From Oscillospiraceae bacterium (GTDB lineage: Bacteria; Bacillota; Clostridia; Oscillospirales; Oscillospiraceae), in contig JAFSLL010000196.1 in assembly GCA_017448455.1 (NCBI GenBank), positions 1-64,000 of the forward strand: DNA of 64,000 nucleotides, written 5' to 3'. Within the stretch, counting starts at the first letter, position 1. Each line of letters begins with the position of its first letter. The position numbers were made by a program, and so were the translations under genes. The notes under the pieces are model-generated. The model was given only the letters and a program-made list of their open reading frames with translations. It did not search any database and had not been told where the DNA came from. Of this stretch, positions 8,077 through 15,912 are shown piece by piece.

Positions 8077-8577
8077 ATGATTTATCCAATCAGTGAGCAG
8101 CTGGAGAGGCTGATGGAGTCGTTTGCCGATCCGGAGACGGGCGAGATCAGCGTTTCGGAGGAGGAGATGCAGGCGGCGGTTGAACAGCTGCAGATGGATT
8201 TTGAGGAGAAGATTGTGGAGCTGCGCAACGCGTATATCAATCGGGCGGCAGAGGCCGCGGCAATCAAGGCGGAGAAGATGAAGCTGGCGGAACGGCAGGC
8301 CCGGGCAGAGAAGGCTTCGGAGCGGCTGAAGCGGTGGCTTGCGCATCTGCTGCAGGGGGAGCGTTTTGAGAAGGACGCGGTCCGAATCAGCTACCGCAGG
8401 TCTGACGAGGTTGTGGTTGAGGAGGGCTTTGTGGACTGGGCGAAGGACAACTTCCCGTCGCTGCTACACTACCGGGCGCCGGAGCCCAGTAAGACGGATA
8501 TTAAGATGGCGCTGAAGGCCGGGCTGTCCGTGGATCACGCACATCTGGAAACGCGGAACCATATTCAGGTGAAATAG
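8077..8577 (+). CDS. Siphovirus Gp157 family protein
   Basis: About 166 residues. It begins with the family-typical acidic segment (ESFADPETGEISVSEEEM) and has a long charged coiled coil (about residues 40-95) followed by a C-terminal domain with WAKDNFPSLL and EPSKTDIKMALKAG. Gp157 proteins are associated with phage recombination genes; the S. thermophilus phage protein was linked to phage resistance. The ATG at 8077 is chosen since AAGGAGG lies 9 bases upstream; two TTG codons just before it are closer to the site than usual. Confidence 0.83.
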   Translation: MIYPISEQLERLMESFADPETGEISVSEEEMQAAVEQLQMDFEEKIVELRNAYINRAAEAAAIKAEKMKLAERQARAEKASERLKRWLAHLLQGERFEKDAVRISYRRSDEVVVEEGFVDWAKDNFPSLLHYRAPEPSKTDIKMALKAGLSVDHAHLETRNHIQVK

Positions 8578-8643
8578 GGATTTTCACAAAATGGAAAATG
8601 AAAAAGAATGTTGAGAACAAAATGAAGGAGACGAAATACTGTT

Positions 8644-9222
8644 ATGAAGAGATTTGAAGGTTTTGAGGCAAAGAAGGCCGGCGGCGCAAGGGAGATTCTG
8701 CCGGTAGGCGGGTATGTCTGCGAGATTAAGTCCGCCAAGGTGGAGGAGTATCGGGGAGGCGAATATTCCTCCCTGGTGCTGGCCATCGACGTGACCGAGG
8801 GAAAGTATGCCGGGTTCTTCCGCCGGGATTATGACAACAACGATCGGGAGGACAGAAAGTGGCGCGGGGTCTACCGGATCTCCCTGCCGAAGGATGACGG
8901 CAGCGAGCAGGACGGCTGGACGAAGCGGATTTTCGGGAACTTCATCTGGGCGGTGCAGGAGTCCAACCCCGGTTATGTCTGGGACTGGGAGGAGAAGAAG
9001 CTCAAGGGAAAGCAGCTGGGCGTGCTGTTCCGCAATAAGGAGTGGGAGTATAACGGCAGAACCGGTTGGACTACGGAAGCCGCGGGCGCGGTCTCGGTGG
9101 ATGCGCTGCGGGCAGGGGAGTTTAAGCTTCCGAAAGATAAGCCGCTGAAGAACCATCCGGTTACGAGCTCCGGATTCTATGCGGAACCGGAGGAGGCCGA
9201 GGACGGGGATCTGCCCTTCTGA
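8644..9222 (+). CDS. DUF669-type ssDNA-binding protein
   Basis: 192 residues. The N-terminus (MKRFEGFEAKKAGGAREILPVGGYVCEI) and the WRGVYRISLPK block match the DUF669 group found in phage recombination modules. The last residues, EDGDLPF, mimic the acidic C-terminal tip of bacterial SSB, which recruits host repair and replication proteins. The neighbouring primase-helicase ends in the same residues. A role in coating single-stranded phage DNA is inferred from this tip and from the surrounding genes. Confidence 0.8.
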   Translation: MKRFEGFEAKKAGGAREILPVGGYVCEIKSAKVEEYRGGEYSSLVLAIDVTEGKYAGFFRRDYDNNDREDRKWRGVYRISLPKDDGSEQDGWTKRIFGNFIWAVQESNPGYVWDWEEKKLKGKQLGVLFRNKEWEYNGRTGWTTEAAGAVSVDALRAGEFKLPKDKPLKNHPVTSSGFYAEPEEAEDGDLPF

Positions 9223-9324
9223 GGAAAGCGTGAGAGAGGCCTGCTGTTGAAAGACACGGCAGGCCCGAAAGGGAGACGGCAGAAGAGGTGAGGAATCCTG
9301 CATCCGTCGGAGATTGAGAGTGTC

Positions 9325-9819
9325 ATGCGGACATTTACGGTGCTGATTGACACCAGAGAGCAGCCCACGGACCGGGCCATGATCCGGTACCGGCAGTTTG
9401 GATGCCCGTACAGGCGGGAGAAACTGGAGGTGGGCGATTACAGCGCAGTGGTATACCTGCCGGGCGGGAAAGCGCTGTCGCTGGCTGGCCATTGTGCGGT
9501 GGAGCGGAAACTGGGGTTCTCGGAGCTGTGCGCGTGCTATACGCAGGGCAGGGGACGATTCACCCGGGAGTTTGAGCGGGCGAAGAAGCAGGGGGTGAAG
9601 CTGTATATCCTGCTGGAGAATTCCAGCTGGGAGCAGGCATACAGCGGGCACTACCGGTCGCGGATGAGCCCGCAGTCCCTGACGGCGTCCATGCTGGCGT
9701 GGCTGGCGAGGTATGACTGTCAGCTGATCATGTGCAAGTCCGAGACTTCCGGGAAGCTGATCCACGATATTCTTTACCGGGAAGCCAGGGAAATGCTGGA
9801 GAGGATGGTGGACGAATAG
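9325..9819 (+). CDS. ERCC4-domain nuclease
   Basis: 164 residues carrying the XPF/ERCC4 nuclease motifs: VLIDTREQ (about residues 6-13), VGDYSAVVY, AVERK (about residues 57-61) and GRFTREFERAKK. The acidic and basic residues of the GDxnERKx3D-type site are present (D in VGDY, ERK). It probably processes branched DNA during phage recombination. About 100 bases precede it without another gene, containing a small GC-rich dyad (GCCTGCTGTT/GGCAGGCC) and no clear promoter. Confidence 0.85.
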   Translation: MRTFTVLIDTREQPTDRAMIRYRQFGCPYRREKLEVGDYSAVVYLPGGKALSLAGHCAVERKLGFSELCACYTQGRGRFTREFERAKKQGVKLYILLENSSWEQAYSGHYRSRMSPQSLTASMLAWLARYDCQLIMCKSETSGKLIHDILYREAREMLERMVDE

Positions 9820-9862
9820 TGCTGGATATTGTTGTATTTGAAAACAAGAAGGAGGACAGAAG

Positions 9863-10195
9863 ATGCCGGAAAAGGAATCTTATTTATGCATCAGCAGTGA
9901 GCTGATAGACAGAAAGTGGTATAGGAAGCCGGGGGCTTTGATGGTGTTCCTGTACCTGCTGATGACTGCGAATATCAGTGATGGGTTTTGCATGGGCTTA
10001 CCGGTTTATGCGGGGCAGGCGGTGACGAGTATGGAGGTGATCGCGGAGAAAACAGGGCTGCCGAGGAGCGTGGTTCAGCTTGCGCTGATCTGTCTGACGG
10101 AAGCAGGCGATATATCGCCCAAGTCCCATGGCTGCTTCAGCGTGTTTACGATCCACGACTATGATCTGTATCTGCCGGAAACGCACGCAGTTTGA
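9863..10195 (+). CDS. Winged-helix replication-initiation-like protein, short
   Basis: 110 residues. The arrangement WYRKPGALMVFLYLLMTANIS, then a QAVTSMEVIAEKTGLPRSVVQ helix-turn-helix and a CFSVFTIHDYDLY wing resembles the N-terminal domain of DnaD/replisome-organiser proteins. It resembles the next gene in layout, suggesting a duplicated initiator N-domain in which one copy lacks the C-terminal part. A GGAGG site precedes the ATG. A regulatory or DNA-binding role is inferred. Confidence 0.65.
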   Translation: MPEKESYLCISSELIDRKWYRKPGALMVFLYLLMTANISDGFCMGLPVYAGQAVTSMEVIAEKTGLPRSVVQLALICLTEAGDISPKSHGCFSVFTIHDYDLYLPETHAV

Positions 10196-10210
10196 AGGAG
10201 CCACGGAGCG

Positions 10211-10783
10211 ATGAACGAAAACGCCTGGCTGAAGCTCTATTACAAGATGCTGGACTGGAGATGGCTGAAATATCCGAAGACCTTTCAGATTTTTGTGATC
10301 CTGCTGCTTCTGGCCAATATCGATGATTATGGTTTTGAGAATACTGTTATTCACCGGGGCCAATTGGCGACCAGCTATGACAGTCTGTCAAGGATCAGCG
10401 GGCAGTCCGTGCAATCGGTGCGGACTGCCCTTGACCATCTGAAGTCCACCGGAGAGATCACAACGGAGTCCAATTCCAGATTCACGGTGATCACGATCAC
10501 GAAGTATGATCAGTATCAGTCGAGGAAGAAAATCCAGAGAAGAAAATCAACAGGCCAGCAACAAGCGATCAACAACAATAAAAGAGATAAGAATATAGAT
10601 TTTCCGCCTACGGCGGAAAAAGAAAAGAGAAAAACCGCGTGCCGGGCGGTCACGGACAAAGACGGAAACTATATCCCGCGGGAGTGGGAGTATCGGATTC
10701 CGAAGGAATACTGGGGAAAGTTCGGGACCTATGAGGACTGGCTGGATCGGCCAGAAGAGAATGGAGATGACGCTGCCTCATGA
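10211..10783 (+). CDS. Phage replisome organiser / DnaD-like N-domain protein
   Basis: 190 residues. An N-terminal winged-helix domain (about residues 1-105: LKLYYKMLDWRWLK, QLATSYDSLSRISGQSVQSVRTAL split across helices, FTVITITKYDQYQ) is followed by a basic, Gln/Asn-rich linker and a short tail (WEYRIPKEYWGKFGTYEDW). Such proteins bind the phage origin and load the helicase. The stop overlaps the start of the primase-helicase gene (ATGA), consistent with a functional link. No iterated origin repeats were recognised inside this gene. Confidence 0.72.
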   Translation: MNENAWLKLYYKMLDWRWLKYPKTFQIFVILLLLANIDDYGFENTVIHRGQLATSYDSLSRISGQSVQSVRTALDHLKSTGEITTESNSRFTVITITKYDQYQSRKKIQRRKSTGQQQAINNNKRDKNIDFPPTAEKEKRKTACRAVTDKDGNYIPREWEYRIPKEYWGKFGTYEDWLDRPEENGDDAAS

Positions 10784-12594
10784 GCTATGAACTGAAACAG
10801 AGCGACGTTTTCGACTTTGCCGCTGCGCAGAACTGCGAGACCCGGCAGAAGGGTGACGAGCTCGAGTTTCGGTACTGCCCGTATTGCGATGGCGGGGCTC
10901 ATAAAGATGAATGGACGTTTGCGGTCAACCTGGCGGGCGGGATGTTTAAATGCCTCCGGGCGAGCTGCAGCCGGCAGGGACATTTCGTGCAGCTGTGCCG
11001 GGACTTTGGGTACCGGCTGGATTTTGAGCCGCCGAAGGTTTACCGGCAGCTGCAGCAGAAGAAGCCGGAGTCGAAGGATGAAGCGGTGCGGTATCTGAAG
11101 GGCCGGGGAATCAGCGAGGAGGTCACACGTCGCTACCACATCACGGTGCAGAAGGATAACCGGAATGTGCTGGTGTTTCCCTTTTACGATGAAACCGGCA
11201 GGCTGGTTTCGGTGAAGTACCGGAAGATGAACTTCAACCGGGAGCGGGATAAGGCCAAGGAATGGTTCGAGAAGGACACAATGCCGATTCTGTTCGGGAT
11301 GGATCAGTGCCGGGACTTTGCGAAACCGCTGGTGATTACGGAAGGGCAGATCGACAGCCTGTCGGTTGCGGAAGCAGGGATAGAGAATGCGGTATCCGTG
11401 CCGACGGGAGCGAATGGGTTTACCTGGCTTTCCAACAACTACCGGTGGCTGGTCCAGTTTCAGGAGATTATTGTTTTCGGCGACTATGAGCGGGGAAAGA
11501 TCTCCCTGATTGATGGACTGTCAGCACGGCTGCCGCGGGAAATTATTCTCAAGTGCGTTAGGCCGGAGGATTATCTCGGAGAGAAGGACGCCAATGATAT
11601 CCTGCGGAGGTTTGGACCGGAGGCGGTTCGGTTTTGCGTGGAGAACGCACGGGTACCAAAGCTTGACGCGGTGAAGAAGCTGTCTGAGGTCACGGAGATC
11701 GATATCTACACGATGCAGACCATACGGACAGGGATCCCGGATCTGGATTTTGTTATTCGCGGCATGGCCTTGGGGCAGCTGGTGGTTCTGACGGGGAAAC
11801 GGGGTGAGGGTAAGTCAACGTTTATGTCGCAGTTGGTCGCAGAAGCGCTGAATCAAGGGCGGACAGTGTTTGTGTATTCCGGGGAGCTGACGGATTCACA
11901 GTTTAAGCGCTGTCTGGATTTCCAGCTGGCGGGATCGAAGCATCTGCTGCCGTATCAGGATGATTTCGGCGGGATTGGCTATCTGCTGTCGGAGGAGGTC
12001 AGAAGGAGCATTACGCAGTGGTATGATGACCGGGCGTATATCTTCGACAACAACTACATTGGGGATAGGGATGAGAACGAACTGCTCCTCGGCAGCGTCG
12101 AGAAGGCAATTCAGCAATACAATGTGCAGCTGGTCTGCATCGACAATCTCATGACGGCGATGGAAACGGTCGCAGAAAACCAGAGTATTTACCAGGCACA
12201 ATCTCGGTTCGTCGGACGGCTGAAGCAGATTGCGATGAAGTACAACATTGTGATTGTCCTGGTTGCGCATCCCAGAAAGGCCGGCGCGAATGATACGGCG
12301 GATGATAATGATCTGGTTTCGGGTTCGTCGGATATTACGAACAAGGCGGATATTGTGCTGAAGTATTCCCGATGTGAGCCTGCCGCGTATGACTGCGACA
12401 GCCTGATCAAGGTTACCAAGAATCGGATTATGGGCACGCTCCGGACAAAGAATGAAAATGCGATCAGGGTGAACTATTCTCCGATGACAAAGCGAATCAC
12501 CGGTGTTACGCCGGGTGAGCAGAAAGAAAAGATATACGGATGGGAGAAAACACTTTCAGACGATGCTGATCCATTCGGAGATCTCCCGTTCTGA
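10780..12594 (+). CDS. Phage DNA primase-helicase
   Basis: 604 residues with a T7 gp4-like layout. A CHC2-type zinc finger (Cys33, Cys36, Cys58, Cys63) is followed by a TOPRIM domain (PLVITEGQIDSL, about residues 183-195, with later acidic residues in VFGDYER) and a DnaB/RecA-like helicase (Walker A LTGKRGEGKST near 340, Walker B VQLVCIDNL near 452, and a VLVAHPRKAG switch region). It would unwind DNA and lay primers at the phage fork. The last residues, DPFGDLPF, resemble the SSB acidic tip, unusual for a primase-helicase, and match the end of the DUF669 protein. It is coupled to the initiator gene upstream. Confidence 0.92.
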   Translation: MSYELKQSDVFDFAAAQNCETRQKGDELEFRYCPYCDGGAHKDEWTFAVNLAGGMFKCLRASCSRQGHFVQLCRDFGYRLDFEPPKVYRQLQQKKPESKDEAVRYLKGRGISEEVTRRYHITVQKDNRNVLVFPFYDETGRLVSVKYRKMNFNRERDKAKEWFEKDTMPILFGMDQCRDFAKPLVITEGQIDSLSVAEAGIENAVSVPTGANGFTWLSNNYRWLVQFQEIIVFGDYERGKISLIDGLSARLPREIILKCVRPEDYLGEKDANDILRRFGPEAVRFCVENARVPKLDAVKKLSEVTEIDIYTMQTIRTGIPDLDFVIRGMALGQLVVLTGKRGEGKSTFMSQLVAEALNQGRTVFVYSGELTDSQFKRCLDFQLAGSKHLLPYQDDFGGIGYLLSEEVRRSITQWYDDRAYIFDNNYIGDRDENELLLGSVEKAIQQYNVQLVCIDNLMTAMETVAENQSIYQAQSRFVGRLKQIAMKYNIVIVLVAHPRKAGANDTADDNDLVSGSSDITNKADIVLKYSRCEPAAYDCDSLIKVTKNRIMGTLRTKNENAIRVNYSPMTKRITGVTPGEQKEKIYGWEKTLSDDADPFGDLPF

Positions 12595-12616
12595 ATTCAG
12601 GAAAAGACAGAAGGTG

Positions 12617-13186
12617 ATGAATACGCAGAAAGAAAAGAACAAGGCTTTGTCCACAGACATCAACGATACCGTAACGGATATTGTGCAGAAGAAGCATCGC
12701 AATCGTCCAGATCTGGCAAACTATGGGGAGGAGCACGCCGAACCAGGAGATAACGCGCGTTTCCTCCGCCTTGCGCGAGTATCTCAGACACTGCCGCCGA
12801 TTGATATCTCAGATCCTAAGCAGGTGGAGGACCGCATCAATCTCTATTTTGATTTTTGTGAGCAGAACGACCGAAAGCCCAATATTAAAGGGCTTGGCAA
12901 CTGGCTGGGAGTCGATGCCACAACGGTTAATAGCTGGAGGAGAGGAGAATATAGAGGGGGGACGCACTCCCCGGTGATAAAAAGGGCGGTGGATATTCTC
13001 GAGGAGATGTGGTGGGATTACGGGCAGAACGGGAAGTGTAATCCGGCGAGCTGGATCTTTATCGGGAAGAATGCTTTCCAGATGAAGGATGTGCAGGATG
13101 TGATCGTAACGCCGCAGGCACCCTTGGGTGAGACGATTGACGCGGAGGAAATTGAGAAGAAATACCGGGAGCTTCCGGAGGAGTGA
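12617..13186 (+). CDS. Terminase small subunit-like protein
   Basis: About 189 residues. A disordered, charged N-terminus is followed by a DNA-binding-like domain containing GLGNWLGVDATTVNSWRRG, a helix-turn-helix, and a segment common in clostridial phage small terminases (NGKCNPASWIFIGKNAFQMKD). The small terminase recognises the packaging site and recruits the large subunit. The ATG at 12617 was chosen over an upstream in-frame start inside the primase gene. The large subunit lies 7.6 kb away, beyond the accessory block, an unusual separation. The assignment is by similarity of layout, so it is moderate. Confidence 0.65.
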   Translation: MNTQKEKNKALSTDINDTVTDIVQKKHRNRPDLANYGEEHAEPGDNARFLRLARVSQTLPPIDISDPKQVEDRINLYFDFCEQNDRKPNIKGLGNWLGVDATTVNSWRRGEYRGGTHSPVIKRAVDILEEMWWDYGQNGKCNPASWIFIGKNAFQMKDVQDVIVTPQAPLGETIDAEEIEKKYRELPEE

Positions 13187-13200
13187 CGGGCGCAGCGTTT

Positions 13201-13772
13201 ATCTTAAAGGGAGCAGAAAGCACGGGGCGGCAATCTTAAGGCGTTGGAGCGCGGGAGGCGCAGAAAGAAGACTCAAGGGGCTGGTATCGGTTGACGGGGA
13301 AAAGTTTTTGCGGTATTCTGGGAGCCAGGAAAAAATGGCACCGGAAGGAGCAATCAATGGCTATGAACGAGAAAGCGGCCGAACCATCGGTCGATCGGAA
13401 TATGAGTTTTACTGAGATGGGGGAAACTTCTTCGACTTCGGAATTAATCGAACAGGTGAAAGCGGAAATAGCCCGCAAACCGACGCCTTTTCTGATTGTG
13501 CTGCTAAGGGCGCTGGAGAAGATGGAAGAAGAGGAGAGGAAAGAAGCAGACGGCTAAAGGATGCAGAACTGCTGCCAGGGAGAATAACGTATGAAGAATG
13601 GTGCCTGGGCCAAGAGCCTATCTTAAGGACAGAAAGCGTCATCTTAAGGGAGTGGGAGGCGCAGGACGGTATCGTATATGGCGCAGAAAGCGCGATCTTA
13701 AGGGCAGAAAGAGGCATCTTAAGGGAGCGGAACACGCAGAAAGCGCGGAAGGGCGCAGAAAGCGGTTTTTCG
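13201..13772. repeat. Degenerate ATCTTAAGG / GCAGAAAG repeat tract
   Basis: ATCTTAAGG occurs at 13233, 13620, 13641, 13695 and 13716 and as ATCTTAAAGG at 13201. GCAGAAAG or ACAGAAAG is interspersed (13213, 13260, 13629, 13683 and others). Two pairs of ATCTTAAGG are exactly 21 bases apart, about two helical turns. The 13357-13557 gene lies in the middle. It resembles a protein-binding iteron array more than coding DNA. Confidence 0.6.
13357..13557 (+). CDS. Small hypothetical phage protein
   Basis: 66 residues, not recognised. The ATG at 13357 has a GGAAGGAG site 6 bases upstream, better than the in-frame ATG at 13291. A Ser/Thr-rich middle leads to an amphipathic helical C-terminus (ELIEQVKAEIARK, FLIVLLRALEKMEEEE). 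It stands alone between two parts of the repeat tract and may be a small regulator or spurious. Confidence 0.45.
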   Translation: MAMNEKAAEPSVDRNMSFTEMGETSSTSELIEQVKAEIARKPTPFLIVLLRALEKMEEEERKEADG

Positions 13773-14109
13773 GAAAATTGTGCTCGGTTGCGGACGGGTG
13801 CGCTTGTGGGCGCGGCGGGTGAAGTGGCCGGGCAGATGGGCAGGAAAGCTGCAGGCAGGGCAGAACGCCCGGAGAGAGGGCAGAAAGAGGCCCGGGACGG
13901 AGGATCCGGCGGGGAATGCCCGGAGAGGTGGCAGGCAGGCTGCAGGCAGGGCAGAACGCCCGGAGACGGAGAGAACGCCCGGAGGAGATTGCGGGCCGGA
14001 GGAGCCAGCAGGAGGCCCGGAGACCGGGAGGACGGCAGACCGGCGGTGAATGCCCGGAAGAGACAGGAGAACGGCGGAGATCGGGCCGGGATATATGGAC
14101 ATGAGGAAA
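13558..14109. other. GC-rich, purine-skewed, gene-poor tract
   Basis: About 550 bases with no gene that can be supported. It holds the second part of the ATCTTAAGG repeats (13620-13724), then a stretch rich in GGCAGG and GCCCGGAGA words, including an exact 28-base repeat. Long open frames exist on both strands, but they only reflect the low stop-codon density of this biased sequence. Confidence 0.6.
13848..13966. repeat. Exact 28-bp direct repeat pair
   Basis: The same 28 bases occur at 13848-13875 and 13939-13966, beginning GCTGCAGGCAGGGCAG and ending CGCCCGGAGA. Shorter copies of AACGCCCGGAG (near 13973) and AATGCCCGGA (13915 and 14048) occur around them. The tract is G-rich on the plus strand. 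Confidence 0.7.
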
Positions 14110-14138
14110 CCGGCGGGAGAATTCCCGCCGGCGGTTTT
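14110..14138. terminator. Hairpin terminator before convergent small genes
   Basis: CCGGCGGGA (14110-14118) and TCCCGCCGG (14123-14131) form a perfect 9-bp stem with a GAAT loop, followed by CGGTTTT on the plus strand and a weaker T-stretch on the minus strand. It separates the rightward tract from the leftward operon starting at 15912. Confidence 0.6.
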
Positions 14139-14153
14139 GCTTGGTATGGAGTT

Positions 14154-14384
14154 TTATTCCTGTCGGAGATATGCAAGGGATTTTTGGAAGAATTCCGGGA
14201 GGGTGTCCTTGCTGATGAATTGGAAGTCCTCTGTTGTGAAGATGGTGTCCTCTATGACGATATAGGTAAAATATTCGTAATCGTCGATGGAGAAAAGACG
14301 CTGGACGGTTTCATAGTCAAGGCGGGAGATCTCCGGGCGGAAATACTGCTGGAAGACGTCCCGGGCGTGCTGGTAGATTTTCAT
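14154..14384 (-). CDS. Small acidic hypothetical protein
   Basis: 76 residues, not recognised. Aromatic-rich sequence (VFQQYFRPEISRLDYETVQRLF split across helices, DDYEYFTYIVIED). An AGGAGG site lies 6 bases before the ATG. It is the last gene of a leftward four-gene operon (RadC-like, Gp88, coiled-coil, this gene), with only three bases to the preceding stop. It is probably a phage accessory protein. Confidence 0.55.
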   Translation of the reverse strand: MKIYQHARDVFQQYFRPEISRLDYETVQRLFSIDDYEYFTYIVIEDTIFTTEDFQFISKDTLPEFFQKSLAYLRQE

Positions 14385-14387
14385 GAA

Positions 14388-14765
14388 TTATCCTCCTGTT
14401 TGAATTTTGAAATAGAGTCTGGCTTTTCTGAGGGACAGGGATTCGATGCGCTGAGAGGTGGTAAAAAGCTGGCTGTCCAGCTGGAGTTTCTGCCGGTCTG
14501 TGAGGGAGGGCCCGGCCCGGATCCGTTCAAGGGAGGCATAGCGGGCCTGCAGCTGTGAAATGCTCATGCAGAGGGAATCGTATTGTTGTAGATTGAGCTG
14601 CTGCTCATACTGTGCTTTCTGCTGCCGGGCAGCTTTCTGCTGCCGGGCGGCTGTGGCTTTCTGACGGAGGGCCTCCGCCTGCCGCCGGCGGGAGAGGAGT
14701 TTTTCAAGGGAGACAAGGAAAGCATCCAGCAGGAAGAACAGGCCGATGAGAATCAGGAGTTTCAT
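14388..14765 (-). CDS. Membrane-anchored coiled-coil protein
   Basis: 125 residues. A hydrophobic N-terminal segment (LLILIGLFFLLDAFLVSL, about residues 3-20) should anchor it in the membrane. A long Arg/Lys/Gln/Ala-rich coiled coil follows (about residues 25-110, with the repeated word RQQKA), likely in the cytoplasm by the positive-inside rule. The shape recalls Rz-type spanins or small prophage membrane proteins, but it is not in a lysis cassette and no family is recognised. Confidence 0.55.
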   Translation of the reverse strand: MKLLILIGLFFLLDAFLVSLEKLLSRRRQAEALRQKATAARQQKAARQQKAQYEQQLNLQQYDSLCMSISQLQARYASLERIRAGPSLTDRQKLQLDSQLFTTSQRIESLSLRKARLYFKIQTGG

Positions 14766-14770
14766 GGCGG

Positions 14771-15478
14771 TTAATGCTCATCGGCGAACGTGTTTTCACC
14801 GGCAAGGCATCCCCGCCCGGCGGCCTTGCAGACATCACAGTTGCCCGGGCATCTGTACAGGGATTCGAAATAATCCGCCGGGTGATTTTTGTTGCCTGCT
14901 TTCAGGCGGCAGGAGAAGACGGGGAACACATAGGGATTGTCAAGCGGCATGTCGTCCCATTCTGAGAACATGACGGAGAAGTTGCCCGGGATGCTGTCCC
15001 GGCCATAGAGGCGGCAGTATTCATTCACGACGGTATAGTTTTTGGTATAGGTCCAGAATTTGAAATCCGGATGCCGGCGGGCGGTTTCTACCATGCGGGA
15101 AAAATAGTCAAGGCTGAGGATGTCGCCGGAGACGTGCCACCGGAAATATTTATTCTTCTTCCGGCGGGAGAGGGCGGCATCGATCCGGCGGAAATATTCG
15201 TCAATGTCTTTCTTGAAAACCATGTAATTCCGGATCCTGGCATCAATGACGGTTTCCGGATACTGAACGCACGCCTTGATGTCATAGCAAAAATGACGGC
15301 ATTCCCTGCAGTTCGGACAGGTGAGAACGGGCGGCAGGGAGACATTCATAACACGGCCTATTTTGCGATTTCCGGCGGAGATACAGAGAGGAATAGCGGA
15401 GACGGGGACGGCCTCATATTTCCGGCGGCAGGCGTTCATATCAGCGATTACTTTATTCAGGGTTTCGAGTTTATACAT
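14771..15478 (-). CDS. Gp88-family phage protein
   Basis: 235 residues matching the Gp88 group of phage proteins. Visible marks are the cysteine cluster CPNCRECRHFCY (about residues 74-85), the block YFRWHVSGDILSLDYF, a WTYTKNY segment and a C-terminal cluster CPGNCDVCKAAGRGC. Eight or more cysteines suggest a metal or Fe-S site. The biochemical role is not established. The ATG overlaps the stop of the RadC-like gene by one base, and the two are probably co-expressed. Confidence 0.75.
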   Translation of the reverse strand: MYKLETLNKVIADMNACRRKYEAVPVSAIPLCISAGNRKIGRVMNVSLPPVLTCPNCRECRHFCYDIKACVQYPETVIDARIRNYMVFKKDIDEYFRRIDAALSRRKKNKYFRWHVSGDILSLDYFSRMVETARRHPDFKFWTYTKNYTVVNEYCRLYGRDSIPGNFSVMFSEWDDMPLDNPYVFPVFSCRLKAGNKNHPADYFESLYRCPGNCDVCKAAGRGCLAGENTFADEH

Positions 15479-15912
15479 CAGATGTCACCCTCCTCCCGGA
15501 AAGAATAGTAATTGGAGGAAAATGCCGGAATAATGATATGATCAAGGAAATGAATGCCGATGATTTTGCAGGCGTTCTGTACGGCCTCTGTCGCGTTCAT
15601 GTCCTCCGGAGAGGGCAGGCAGGAGCCGCCCGGGTGATTATGCGCAAGAATGATGGAAACGGCATTGAGGAGGAGGGCTTTCCGGCAGATCCCGGCCACG
15701 TCGAAATGGCAGGCGTTTACACTGCCGGAGGATGTCTTGAACATGCCGATAACGGAGCCGGCAGTATTGAGGCCGATTGTTTCGCCGATGACGTCGGCGG
15801 CCTGCCGGGTGTTCTTAATGCGGGTGGAATTGGTATTGTAAATGCCGGCGCTGTGCATGACCATGAGGCCGTTTTCCTCAAGGCGGGGGCGGTATTCTCT
15901 GATGATTGCCAT
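15478..15912 (-). CDS. Prophage RadC-like JAB-domain protein
   Basis: 144 residues, essentially the JAB/MPN+ domain alone, lacking the N-terminal helix-hairpin-helix part of the chromosomal RadC. The metal motif is conserved (IILAHNHPGGS with SPEDM), and the C-terminal FREEGDI parallels the host FREEGYL-type end (LREEGYL). It heads a leftward operon with Gp88. RadC-like JAB proteins are frequent on phages and defence islands; their substrate is unknown. An AGGAGG site precedes the ATG at 15912. Confidence 0.85.
   Translation of the reverse strand: MAIIREYRPRLEENGLMVMHSAGIYNTNSTRIKNTRQAADVIGETIGLNTAGSVIGMFKTSSGSVNACHFDVAGICRKALLLNAVSIILAHNHPGGSCLPSPEDMNATEAVQNACKIIGIHFLDHIIIPAFSSNYYSFREEGDI

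Noticed and set aside
13620..13724. Possible CRISPR array from regularly spaced repeats
   Set aside because: Repeats are only 9 bases, spacing is irregular overall and no cas genes are near.
13409..14558. Long open frames on both strands through the repeat tract (255 and 256 codons)
   Set aside because: Composition is low-complexity (Pro/Ser/Leu or Arg/Gly), the repeats are not kept in one reading frame, and no start signals are seen.
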